From Candidatus Methanophagales archaeon (GTDB lineage: Archaea > Halobacteriota > Syntropharchaeia > Alkanophagales > Methanospirareceae), in assembly GCA_030668065.1 (NCBI GenBank), contig DAOUUS010000087.1, positions 1-6,551 of the forward strand: DNA of 6,551 nt. The letters are read 5' to 3'. Under the pieces are notes generated by a model. The model made no database searches. It was given only the letters and a program-made list of their open reading frames with translations, and was not told the DNA's origin. A program made the translations under genes and the position numbers. Of the stretch, positions 1 through 6,188 are shown in pieces (the first letter of the stretch is position 1; every line of letters begins with the position of its first letter).

Positions 1-1007
1 ACCTGTAACGAAGGTATCGTGACAGAGAAGAGCAGGTCGCCCTCTTCAGTAAGTTCTGCAGTCGTGAACCCCTGCGAACCCTCAACCACATGAGCGGCAT
101 CCTGTCCCGTGGCTATGAACACCGCGGCAATGACATTAGCAAACTGGGCATTGAATCCATACGAAGCAGCTAAGGCACTGCCTAACAAACATTTACGGTA
201 CACAATGTCGGCCATCACCTCCGGGGAAGTCTTCAAAACCTCTTTTATCACTTCACGAGTCAAAACGACCTCCGTACTTACTGTTTTGCCTCTGCCCATA
301 ATAAGGTTCAATGCAGACGCTTTCTTGTCCACGCACATATTACCGCTGAGTGCTATATGTTTCAGCCCCAATTCGGCTTCTAAAAACATGACTGCCGCGT
401 CAGTAGCGATAGTGGCCATGTTCATACCCATAGCATCGCCGGTTTTATACACGAATCGCAAGAACAGATTCCGACCTACAACCCATGTTTGTACCGCATC
501 TAACGTTAAAAACCGCGATGTTGATTCCGTTATCTCTATCAGTTTAGCTTTGCTGCGATTTATAAACGCCAGAGCTTCTTTGGCATGACGGATATTTCGC
601 GCCTTTAAAATCGGTGCCCGTGCCATACCATCGTGTAAAACGAATGAAACTGCACCTCCTGATTTGTTTATCACCGTACAGCCGCGATTTACCGAAGCAA
701 CAAGCGCACCTTCGGTTGTTGCCAGCGGTAGGTGATACAAACCATCCGCGAAGTCGCCTGTTACCTGAACAGGGCCTGCAACGCCCATTGGTACCTGTGC
801 CACGCCAACAAGGTTCTCTATGTTCGTCTTCACCGCCCTTTCGGCATCTAAAGAGAAACTGCTTATGTCGTGTAACTTCGTACCAGTCAGAACTTCCAGA
901 GCGCGTCTCCGCAGCTCTGCCGCTTTTTGCGCGTCCACGTGCTTATCCAGCACATGAAACTTCAGTTCGCCATTGACAACTTTATCTATCAGTTCCTGAT
1001 CTTTCAT
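1..1007 (-). CDS. hmgA: 3-hydroxy-3-methylglutaryl-CoA reductase, class I type (C-terminus off window)
   Basis: HMG-CoA reductase makes mevalonate from HMG-CoA with NADPH, the committed step toward archaeal isoprenoid lipids. The minus strand is open from an ATG at 1007 to the window edge, giving 335 complete codons and no stop. Visible family motifs are PLATTEGALVASVNRG at residues 94-109 (Glu99 is the expected catalytic acid), GDAMGMNM at 190-197 (dinucleotide-binding loop), SGNMCVDKK at 221-229 (catalytic Lys, probably 228) and GQDAAHVVEG at 301-310 (catalytic Asp303). The catalytic His of the family lies near the C-terminus and is outside the window. Archaeal enzymes are about 400 residues, so roughly 65-75 residues are missing. 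There is no membrane anchor, so this is a soluble enzyme as is usual in archaea. The start fits the family's N-terminus, and no Shine-Dalgarno is visible before it. The gene is divergent from tgtA. Confidence 0.96.
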   Translation of the reverse strand, partial: MKDQELIDKVVNGELKFHVLDKHVDAQKAAELRRRALEVLTGTKLHDISSFSLDAERAVKTNIENLVGVAQVPMGVAGPVQVTGDFADGLYHLPLATTEGALVASVNRGCTVINKSGGAVSFVLHDGMARAPILKARNIRHAKEALAFINRSKAKLIEITESTSRFLTLDAVQTWVVGRNLFLRFVYKTGDAMGMNMATIATDAAVMFLEAELGLKHIALSGNMCVDKKASALNLIMGRGKTVSTEVVLTREVIKEVLKTSPEVMADIVYRKCLLGSALAASYGFNAQFANVIAAVFIATGQDAAHVVEGSQGFTTAELTEEGDLLFSVTIPSLQ

Positions 1008-1030
1008 CTTTTATAATGATTACATTTTGT

Positions 1031-1042
1031 TTATTTAATTTA
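1031..1042 (-). promoter_or_regulatory. Probable TATA box of HMG-CoA reductase gene
   Basis: Read on the minus strand this is an A/T-only stretch, AAATTAAATAAA, centred about 29 bases upstream of the ATG at 1007. An archaeal TATA box at that distance places the transcript start within a few bases of the start codon. The short leader has no Shine-Dalgarno sequence, so leaderless or nearly leaderless translation is likely. This is inferred from spacing and composition only. Confidence 0.45.
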
Positions 1043-1140
1043 GAGACGGTCCCACAAAAAATCATAGGCCCTAACGGCAAAAAGATATGCGGGTGGGATG
1101 TTTGCTATCTGTCGTTGTTGGGTGATTGTAGGATAGCCTC

Positions 1141-1148
1141 TTAAAATA
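1141..1148 (+). promoter_or_regulatory. Possible TATA box of tgtA
   Basis: TTAAAATA lies about 32 bases before the tgtA ATG at 1177, which would give a leader of only a few bases. No Shine-Dalgarno is visible before the ATG. A better-looking box, TTTATAAA at 1163-1170, sits too close to this ATG: at normal spacing it would start transcription near 1190, inside the gene. Which box is used cannot be settled from the sequence. The rest of the 169-base divergent spacer (1008-1176) holds no gene that I can recognise. Confidence 0.35.
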
Positions 1149-1176
1149 CTGGAAACATATTATTTATAAACGGAAC

Positions 1177-2667
1177 ATGACCGAATTCGAAATACAGCAC
1201 AAGGATTTAATGGGACGAATAGGTAAGCTTCGCACGGCGCATGGCTACATAGAGACGCCGACTATACTGCCAGTGATAAACCCGAATCTCGTGACTATTG
1301 AGGCTGCGGAAATGAAGAAGTACGGTGCCGAGATGATAATCACAAATGCGTATATAATTTACAGGAAACCTGACCTGCGCGAAGAAGCACTAACCAAAGG
1401 TGTTCATTCGCTTTTGGGTACGGAAATGCCGATAATGACCGATTCCGGGTCTTATCAACTGTACGAGTATCGAGACGTGGAAGTAAGTAACCGCGAAATA
1501 TTAGAATTCCAGCAGCGTATAGGCTCTGACGTGTGTGTACCACTGGATATACCAACACCGCCATACGTGAAGCACAAAAGGGCTAAAGACGATCTGGATG
1601 TAACTCTGAGCAGGTTACGAGAAGCAAGAAGCCTGATGCCGCCTAACGGGCAGGCTAACCTGCTTGCGGGTGTTGTACAGGGCTCCACATTCACGGACCT
1701 GCGTGCGGATAGCGCGCGACAGGCAGCGGAACTCGAGTTTGACCTGTATGCAATAGGCGGCGTGGTGCCACTACTGGAATCACACGGATTCGCACGGCTG
1801 GTGGATATAATCATGGCATCAAAGCAGAATTTGCCTCTGAACGCACCGGTCCACCTCTTCGGTGCCGGTCATCCAATGCTGTTCTCATTAGCGGTTGCGT
1901 TGGGTTGCGACCTATTCGATTCCGCGGCATACGCGATATTCGCGAAAGATAAGCGATATTTAACGAGTGACGGCACGAAGAAACTAGAGAAATTACGTGT
2001 TTTGCCTTGTTCCTGTCCCGTGTGCTCTACTTACAGCGTAGCTGAGCTAAAGGAGAATACCGACTTGCTGGCTGCGCATAACCTGTGGGTTACATTTGAG
2101 GAGATGCGAATGGTAAAGCAGAGTATAGCAGAGGGCAGCTTGTGGGAACTATGCGAGCGACGATGCCGGGCATATCCCTCTTTGGTGGACGCATTGAAAC
2201 GAATGACTAATCATTCGGCTGTTATAGAGCGATACGATACCGCTACGAAACGCCCGTTCTTTTATCTCAGTGAATATTCCGCTCATAGGCCCGAAGTATT
2301 GCGATACGCGAACCTGCTGGACAGGTTCCAATTATCGGGGCGTGTTTTGATAACGACAAAAGAAGAACGCGAAGAAGAAGAAGAGTATGACCATATATAC
2401 CTTGTGAAACCGCCGTTTGGGCCCTACCCGGTTGAACTAAAAGAAAGTTATCCCGTGGGACAGTCGGAGATACCTGTGGAGATAGATGACGTGGCTAAGA
2501 CCGTGGCATTACAGAATGTATTGAAATTGCTGGTGATGAATAGTGAGAAAGCGGAATTCGTATTCCAATATGATAGCAGTTGGGATGGGCATCCGCTGCT
2601 CGAAGAGATATGTAAGTACGCGGAGGTAAGGCGAAATCTGTCAGCACAAGAATCGGTATTGTCTTAA
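1177..2667 (+). CDS. tgtA: Archaeosine tRNA-guanine(15) transglycosylase, without C-terminal PUA domain
   Basis: TgtA swaps guanine 15 in the D-loop of archaeal tRNAs for preQ0, the first tRNA-bound step of archaeosine synthesis. The catalytic TIM-barrel spans about residues 1-340. TDSGSYQ at 88-94 contains the conserved base-binding Asp89. GAGHPMLF at 229-236 is followed by DLFDSAAYA at 245-253, where Asp248 is the expected nucleophile. The zinc site is Cys278, Cys280, Cys283 and His301 (CSCPVC...LAAHNL). About 345-496 is the archaeal accessory region, with a run of acidic residues at 396-403. At 496 residues it is shorter than the roughly 580-residue Pyrococcus enzyme and ends where the RNA-binding PUA domain would begin. 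Split arrangements of this kind are known in some euryarchaea, with PUA on a separate protein. The start at 1177 keeps the conserved N-terminal strand FEIQHKD. The gene converges on guaAb. Confidence 0.96.
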   Translation: MTEFEIQHKDLMGRIGKLRTAHGYIETPTILPVINPNLVTIEAAEMKKYGAEMIITNAYIIYRKPDLREEALTKGVHSLLGTEMPIMTDSGSYQLYEYRDVEVSNREILEFQQRIGSDVCVPLDIPTPPYVKHKRAKDDLDVTLSRLREARSLMPPNGQANLLAGVVQGSTFTDLRADSARQAAELEFDLYAIGGVVPLLESHGFARLVDIIMASKQNLPLNAPVHLFGAGHPMLFSLAVALGCDLFDSAAYAIFAKDKRYLTSDGTKKLEKLRVLPCSCPVCSTYSVAELKENTDLLAAHNLWVTFEEMRMVKQSIAEGSLWELCERRCRAYPSLVDALKRMTNHSAVIERYDTATKRPFFYLSEYSAHRPEVLRYANLLDRFQLSGRVLITTKEEREEEEEYDHIYLVKPPFGPYPVELKESYPVGQSEIPVEIDDVAKTVALQNVLKLLVMNSEKAEFVFQYDSSWDGHPLLEEICKYAEVRRNLSAQESVLS

Positions 2668-2673
2668 GCGACC

Positions 2674-2723
2674 AATGCAAACTAAAAAGGTGCAAAAAAG
2701 CTCATTCACACTCAATTTGCATT
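2674..2723. repeat. 8-bp inverted repeat in the tgtA/guaAb convergent spacer
   Basis: AATGCAAA at 2674-2681 and TTTGCATT at 2716-2723 are exact reverse complements separated by 34 bases, just past the tgtA stop. On the minus strand the intervening sequence includes a run of six Ts (complement of 2694-2699), which could help end the convergent guaAb transcript. The long loop makes a strong hairpin unlikely. A terminator role is a guess. Confidence 0.3.
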
Positions 2724-2758
2724 CTGCATTTAATTCTACAACTTCATCTGGATCTTGT

Positions 2759-2778
2759 GCGATTTTAGCGATTTTAGC
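2759..2778. repeat. Tandem 9-bp repeat
   Basis: GCGATTTTA occurs twice head to tail at 2759-2767 and 2768-2776 and continues with GC. It sits between the ends of two convergent genes, 13 bases past the guaAb stop. It may be a simple slippage duplication. On the plus strand its T-rich units could act as a weak transcription stop for tgtA. Confidence 0.4.
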
Positions 2779-2790
2779 TATTACCGCGGT

Positions 2791-3756
2791 TTACACAACT
2801 TCCATCGTTGACGGCGGTTTCTTTGTTATGTTATAGGTCACACTCACTACACCCGGTACCTCTGTTGTTATACGTTCACTTAACCGTTCTAAAACATCAT
2901 AAGACAACCTCGTGGGCGTTGCTATTCGCGCATCCTTGCTTTCCCAACTTCTTAGCTCTATTTGCAGCCCATAATCTCTCTTACCATCTCGCATTCCCGT
3001 TACTCTATCCTCATGTAAGATCGCCATGCACTGAAAAGCGCCACTATCTGTCAACTCGGCCTCTGCTATTACTGTCGCCTTCCGCACTATTGCTACTCTT
3101 TCGGGTGTCACTTCACCAATCACTCTTGCTGCAAGAGCGGGACCTGGAAAGGGAGGCCGATTATACTGTGAAGCCGGTAAACCCAACGCCTTCGCCACTT
3201 CCCGCACTCCATCCTTCCGGAGCTGCACCAGTGGCTCTATGATTTTGTAGCCAAATTCACGTTCCGGGTCAATGCCCAACTGCGTGAGAATATTATGCTG
3301 CCTTTTGATCCCCGCAACCGTCTCATCCACATCAGTCAGTATAGTACCCTGCAGAAGAAATTTCGCACCACTATCTCGTACAAGTTCACCAAACACATCA
3401 CGATAAAAAATTTGTGTAATCGCTTCCCGCTTCTCTTCGGGGTCCGTTACACCGCTCAAGGCAGCAAAGAATTGCCTTTGTGCATCTACAACTTCTACTT
3501 TTATGCCTAAATCCGCAAATAGCGAAACTACCTGTTCCGCTTCCCCTTCCCGCATCAAACCAGTGTCAATAAAATATGTCTTCAGTCTCTCACCCAGAGC
3601 GTTATGACCTAGCATAGTAACTGTCGAAGAGTCCACACCACCAGATAAAGCGTTAATCGCGAAATCAGTACCAACAATAGCCGAAATTTCCTCTTCTTTC
3701 GCACTCACGAATTTTTTGGGGTTCAAATTTTTTATTTCCATCTCTGCGGTCTCCAT
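2791..3756 (-). CDS. guaAb: GMP synthase, ATP-pyrophosphatase subunit B (glutamine-hydrolysing type)
   Basis: This subunit adenylates XMP and aminates it to GMP, the last step of guanine nucleotide synthesis. In archaea the glutaminase (GuaAa) is a separate protein, and none is encoded in this window. The N-type ATP-pyrophosphatase loop is LSGGVDSS at residues 37-44. LLQGTILTDVDE at 134-145 and IKRQHNI at 150-156 belong to the substrate site. The GMP synthase dimerisation domain begins near RPPFPGPALAAR at 200-211 and ends in KPPSTMEVV, the archaeal form of the bacterial KPPGTIEWE terminus. Its 321 residues slightly exceed the usual ~305-310. An internal ATG at 3741 (Met6) has a GGAG nine bases upstream and fits family N-termini a little better, so the true start may be 3741. 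A weak TATA-like AGTATTAAG lies about 28 bases before 3756. Divergent from dnaG. Confidence 0.95.
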   Translation of the reverse strand: METAEMEIKNLNPKKFVSAKEEEISAIVGTDFAINALSGGVDSSTVTMLGHNALGERLKTYFIDTGLMREGEAEQVVSLFADLGIKVEVVDAQRQFFAALSGVTDPEEKREAITQIFYRDVFGELVRDSGAKFLLQGTILTDVDETVAGIKRQHNILTQLGIDPEREFGYKIIEPLVQLRKDGVREVAKALGLPASQYNRPPFPGPALAARVIGEVTPERVAIVRKATVIAEAELTDSGAFQCMAILHEDRVTGMRDGKRDYGLQIELRSWESKDARIATPTRLSYDVLERLSERITTEVPGVVSVTYNITKKPPSTMEVV

Positions 3757-3796
3757 ACTCTATGTTCATTAGCTTTTTATCTTAATACTATTACAG

Positions 3797-3803
3797 AATA
3801 TAA
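3797..3803 (+). promoter_or_regulatory. Possible TATA box for the dnaG transcript
   Basis: AATATAA at 3797-3803 is the best TATA-like element on the plus strand of the guaAb/dnaG divergent spacer. At usual archaeal spacing transcription would start near 3826, leaving a leader of about 75 bases before the dnaG ATG. That leader would include the short reading frame at 3837-3914. This rests on composition and spacing only. Confidence 0.35.
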
Positions 3804-3836
3804 CTGTGGTACTGTCAGTTCAGGTTGTCAGAATAA

Positions 3837-3914
3837 ATGGATATGGCGAAGGTAAAGCAAAAAGACAAAGGTGATGCAACCTTTGATGGGAATAAAAAAA
3901 AATGCACGATATAG
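3837..3914 (+). other. Short leader reading frame running into the dnaG start
   Basis: An ATG at 3837 opens a 25-codon frame beginning MDMAKVKQKDKGD, rich in lysine and aspartate. It reads through the A-tract at 3894-3902 as three AAA codons and stops at TAG 3912-3914, overlapping the first codons of dnaG in another frame. One extra A, or a -1 ribosomal slip on the A-tract, would join it to dnaG and add 22 residues. It could be a leader peptide, a mis-sequenced dnaG N-terminus, or chance. Known archaeal DnaG proteins do not need this extension. Confidence 0.3.
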
Positions 3915-5074
3915 ATACAACAAAATACGTGGTTCATGCTAACATCACAGCCGAGGGTTTTGTAGAGAAATCTGATGTGGTGGGTGCAATATTTGGCCAG
4001 ACAGAGGGATTATTAGGCGAGGATTTAGACCTGAGAGATCTGCAGAAGAGCAGTAGAATCGGTAGAATAGAGGTAAATGTCGAGTCAAAAGGCGGTAAAT
4101 CCGCGGGTGAAATACTCATTCCATCGGGCTTGGATAAGGTGGAGACGGCAATACTTGCCGCTTCTCTGGAGACCATAGATCGAGTGGGTCCGTGTGTTGC
4201 GCATGTCGAAGTAACAAAGATGGAGGACATAAGGGCAACAAAGAGAAAACGGATAACCGACCGAGCAAAAGAGATAATGCGTAACGTTATTGAGACGGCA
4301 ATAGACAGCGATATGATGGTGAGCGAGGTGAAACAATCGGTGCGGATGGAAGAGATAACGCAATATAAAAACTTGCCCGCGGGACCAAACATAGATAATT
4401 CGGATGCGATTATAATCGTGGAGGGTAGGGCAGATGTGTTAAATCTGCTAAAATATGGCATTAAAAATACAATAGCCGTGGAAGGCACGAATATCCCCGC
4501 CACAATACCTAAACTAAGCAAGAGGAAGACCGTTACTGCGTTCTTTGACGGTGATAGAGGTGGAGACCTCATTTTAAAGGAGCTTTTACAAGTCGCGGAG
4601 GTGGATTATGTCGCCACGTCACCCGAGGGGCGAAGCGTAGAGGATATGTCGTACAAGGAGATTTCAAAAGCGTTGCACAATAAAGCGCCGTCAGAACAGG
4701 TAGAGAACAGCAAGGGGAAGAAGCCGCAGGAGCAGACAAAGGTGATACAAAGGAAAAAAGCTAAGGTAACAGAGAAGAAGGAAGATCCTTTAGCCCCATT
4801 CAAAACGCATTTGGAAGAGCTTGAAGGTACGCTTAAGGCACGAATGTTAGACAAAGAGAGGAATGTAGTAAAAGAGACAACAGTAAGAGACCTTGCAACT
4901 GAATTGAAAGAGGCGGACGCGAGTGTAAAGGGTGTGGTATTTGACGGTCTGATAACCCAGCGAATAGTAGATCTCGCAAAAGAGAAGGACTTAGAATATG
5001 TAGTAGGGATAAAAGAGGGGGACGTTGCCAAAAGGCCCACGTCACTGAAGATTCTAACGTCAGAATCCGTCTGA
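3902..5074 (+). CDS. dnaG: Archaeal DnaG, TOPRIM-domain primase and exosome-associated protein
   Basis: Archaeal DnaG has RNA primase activity in vitro and is a stable subunit of the archaeal RNA exosome, where it binds the cap protein Csl4 and favours A-rich RNA. The conserved archaeal N-terminus is clear: TTKYVVHANI at residues 6-15, DVVGAIFGQTEGLLG at 25-39 and LDLRDLQKSSRIGRIEV at 42-58. The TOPRIM domain spans about 168-245, with catalytic Glu174 in IIVEGRAD and the acidic DGDRGGD at 216-222. A charged linker rich in Lys, Glu and Gln (about 262-297) joins it to a C-terminal domain from about 298. The protein lacks the zinc domain of bacterial DnaG. At 390 residues it is near the low end of the family. 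An in-frame TAA at 3893-3895 prevents an upstream start in this frame. The GGG at 3888-3890 is only a weak Shine-Dalgarno. The start codon abuts a nine-A run. Confidence 0.96.
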   Translation: MHDIDTTKYVVHANITAEGFVEKSDVVGAIFGQTEGLLGEDLDLRDLQKSSRIGRIEVNVESKGGKSAGEILIPSGLDKVETAILAASLETIDRVGPCVAHVEVTKMEDIRATKRKRITDRAKEIMRNVIETAIDSDMMVSEVKQSVRMEEITQYKNLPAGPNIDNSDAIIIVEGRADVLNLLKYGIKNTIAVEGTNIPATIPKLSKRKTVTAFFDGDRGGDLILKELLQVAEVDYVATSPEGRSVEDMSYKEISKALHNKAPSEQVENSKGKKPQEQTKVIQRKKAKVTEKKEDPLAPFKTHLEELEGTLKARMLDKERNVVKETTVRDLATELKEADASVKGVVFDGLITQRIVDLAKEKDLEYVVGIKEGDVAKRPTSLKILTSESV

Positions 5075-5079
5075 AACAC

Positions 5080-5109
5080 TGGGTGATCTACACCCACATC
5101 CCTTTTTTT
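5080..5109 (+). terminator. Hairpin plus T-tract terminator after dnaG
   Basis: Six bases past the dnaG stop, TGGGTG (5080-5085) and CACCCA (5091-5096) form a perfect 6-bp stem with loop ATCTA. Seven Ts follow at 5103-5109, then more T-rich sequence. The T-tract alone would suffice for an archaeal polymerase, and the hairpin makes the call firmer. It acts on the plus strand, keeping dnaG transcription out of the convergent PAC2 gene. Confidence 0.7.
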
Positions 5110-5172
5110 ATCTTTTTATTTACCTACTGAATTCGTGTTTGTGATTTTTTGATACTAACTAACCCTTGAGGG

Positions 5173-5931
5173 TTACCGGATGTACCCCAGCTCTTCATCT
5201 CGGGTCCTCGGTATCTGCGCTTGCTCCATCTCTTTCAGCCGTTCGACCACCCGTTCCATCTCTTCTGCATGTTCTTCCAAATCCTGCATGTCTATTTCAA
5301 GATTTAATGCTTGACATAGGATTTTGAGTACCGCCTGTGCACTTTTGGGGTCCACCAAATAACCAGAAGTAAGGCCAAGCAAGCAAACCGCGGGAAAGCC
5401 TCTAAGTTTACCAAGACCTAACAGAAGTCCGGAAACGCCTACGATGCTCCCCCCGGGCTCTTCTTCACGGAACTCCACACCATATTCTTTCATCTCGCCC
5501 ACAAGCTCTAAATCATTCGCGGCGCCGAGCACTACCTGTTTCTCCACTAGCTGACCTATACCATATCCACCAAGGGTATAAATGCGAGATACGTCATACT
5601 GCTGTGCAATGTCAAGAAACTTCTCAGTAATGAAGTAATGGCCCTCATTTGTTACGCTCTGCTGGTCTCCAGTGATGATCAACAAATCCTGCTTCTTTGA
5701 TTTATAGGCATATATCTCGTTTTTACATAAGTGGACAGTTCCGTCGTCATTCACTAATACCTGAGGTGGAAAATGCCATGAGTATAGCTCTATTATCTTC
5801 TCGGCTTTTAGCTCCTGTATCATATGCTCAGCTACTAATTTACCTACGTTTCCTACTCCTGGGAGCCCTTCTATCACTACCGGTTTCTTCAATTTCAACT
5901 TCTTCAATTCATGCACTTCTATCTCTTCCAT
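5173..5931 (-). CDS. PAC2-family proteasome assembly chaperone
   Basis: Members of this family (archaeal PbaA/PbaB type, related to eukaryotic PAC1/PAC2) help assemble the 20S proteasome alpha ring or bind the 20S particle. Family marks are the N-terminal VVIEGLPGVGNVGKLVAEH at residues 18-36, the strand LLIITGDQQS at 83-92, LGGYGIGQ at 120-127 and the Gly-rich VSGLLLGLGKLRGFPAVCLL at 166-185. Residues 195-240 are predicted helical and end in a very acidic, Glu/Met-rich stretch. The C-terminus is LGYIR, with Tyr third from the end, which resembles but does not match the HbYX proteasome-docking tail. It is 252 residues, normal for the family. The start at 5931 lies inside the end of nop10 (23-base overlap), and AAGGA lies nine bases before it, so it is probably translated by coupling to nop10. 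The partner subunit is not in the window. Confidence 0.9.
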   Translation of the reverse strand: MEEIEVHELKKLKLKKPVVIEGLPGVGNVGKLVAEHMIQELKAEKIIELYSWHFPPQVLVNDDGTVHLCKNEIYAYKSKKQDLLIITGDQQSVTNEGHYFITEKFLDIAQQYDVSRIYTLGGYGIGQLVEKQVVLGAANDLELVGEMKEYGVEFREEEPGGSIVGVSGLLLGLGKLRGFPAVCLLGLTSGYLVDPKSAQAVLKILCQALNLEIDMQDLEEHAEEMERVVERLKEMEQAQIPRTRDEELGYIR

Positions 5932-6079
5932 ATTTCATCATCCTTCTATATTTACCATAAGGGTCTTTAGGTGAGAACCTTGGCGGCAGTGGATTCCTCG
6001 TCACACACCCGCACTTATTACATACTTCTTTTAATGTATATTCACCACACACTTCGCACTTTCTTATCTTTGATCTCAT
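5909..6079 (-). CDS. nop10: H/ACA ribonucleoprotein subunit Nop10
   Basis: Nop10 is the small zinc-ribbon protein that binds the pseudouridine synthase Cbf5 and supports RNA-guided pseudouridylation of rRNA by H/ACA particles. The minus-strand frame from ATG 6079 to TGA 5909 encodes 56 residues. It starts MRSKIRKCEVCGEYTLKEVC, with zinc ligands Cys8, Cys11, Cys20 and Cys23, and has the family signature NPLPPRFSPKDPYGKYRR at residues 29-46. The length is at the usual size (about 50-60). A GGGTGAG ribosome site lies ten bases upstream, which fixes the start. Its 3' end overlaps the PAC2 gene by 23 bases. Nop10 followed by PAC2 is a common archaeal pairing, often preceded by aIF2-alpha, but here the next gene upstream is a surface protein. 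The gene is short and easily missed by ORF filters, yet the match to the family is unambiguous. Confidence 0.96.
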   Translation of the reverse strand: MRSKIRKCEVCGEYTLKEVCNKCGCVTRNPLPPRFSPKDPYGKYRRMMKYGRDRSA

Positions 6080-6089
6080 TTAAAAGTTT

Positions 6090-6096
6090 CTCACCC
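6090..6096 (-). promoter_or_regulatory. Ribosome binding site of nop10
   Basis: On the minus strand this reads GGGTGAG. Its GGTGA core pairs with the archaeal 16S rRNA 3' end, and it lies ten bases before the ATG at 6079. It is the clearest Shine-Dalgarno in the window and supports the nop10 start. Confidence 0.65.
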
Positions 6097-6107
6097 GTCT
6101 GCATATC

Positions 6108-6132
6108 TTGATATAAACTGTTTGATATAAAC
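6108..6132 (-). promoter_or_regulatory. Duplicated TATA-like element upstream of nop10
   Basis: The 11-base word GTTTATATCAA (minus strand) occurs twice, exactly, at 6122-6132 and 6108-6118, with ACA between, a period of 14 bases. Each copy contains the archaeal TATA-like core TTTATATC. The distal copy would give a leader of about 22 bases that includes the ribosome site. The proximal copy would give a leader of only about 8 bases. One copy may be the promoter and the other an alternative start site, or the pair may be a regulator's operator. Confidence 0.55.
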
Positions 6133-6188
6133 ATCTGCGAATTTAAATGTGAAAAGTATCGCGGGTGATATACGGCGACATAAACTAA

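Noticed and set aside
109..976. Two plus-strand open frames (109-588 and 614-976)
   Set aside because: They lie wholly antisense to HMG-CoA reductase, whose minus-strand frame carries all the family motifs. The plus-strand translations look like no family.
1008..1176. Riboswitch or small RNA in the divergent spacer before tgtA
   Set aside because: The G-rich stretch around 1088-1135 drew attention because preQ1-type control could make sense for a tgt gene, but I could not find a paired structure or a known motif, and the probable leader is too short.
2808..3510. Plus-strand open frames opposite guaAb
   Set aside because: GuaAb is intact on the minus strand from the ATP-pyrophosphatase loop to the C-terminal KPPSTMEVV, so these frames are antisense shadows with no recognisable domain.
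3934..5097. Several minus-strand open frames opposite dnaG
   Set aside because: DnaG motifs are continuous across the whole plus-strand frame. The antisense frames give Ser/Leu-rich sequence typical of shadows.
5161..5174. Palindrome AACCCTTGAGGGTT at the PAC2 stop as a terminator
   Set aside because: A short stem exists and overlaps the stop codon, but the minus strand lacks a T-tract after it (the sequence there is A-rich), so it does not look like a terminator for PAC2.
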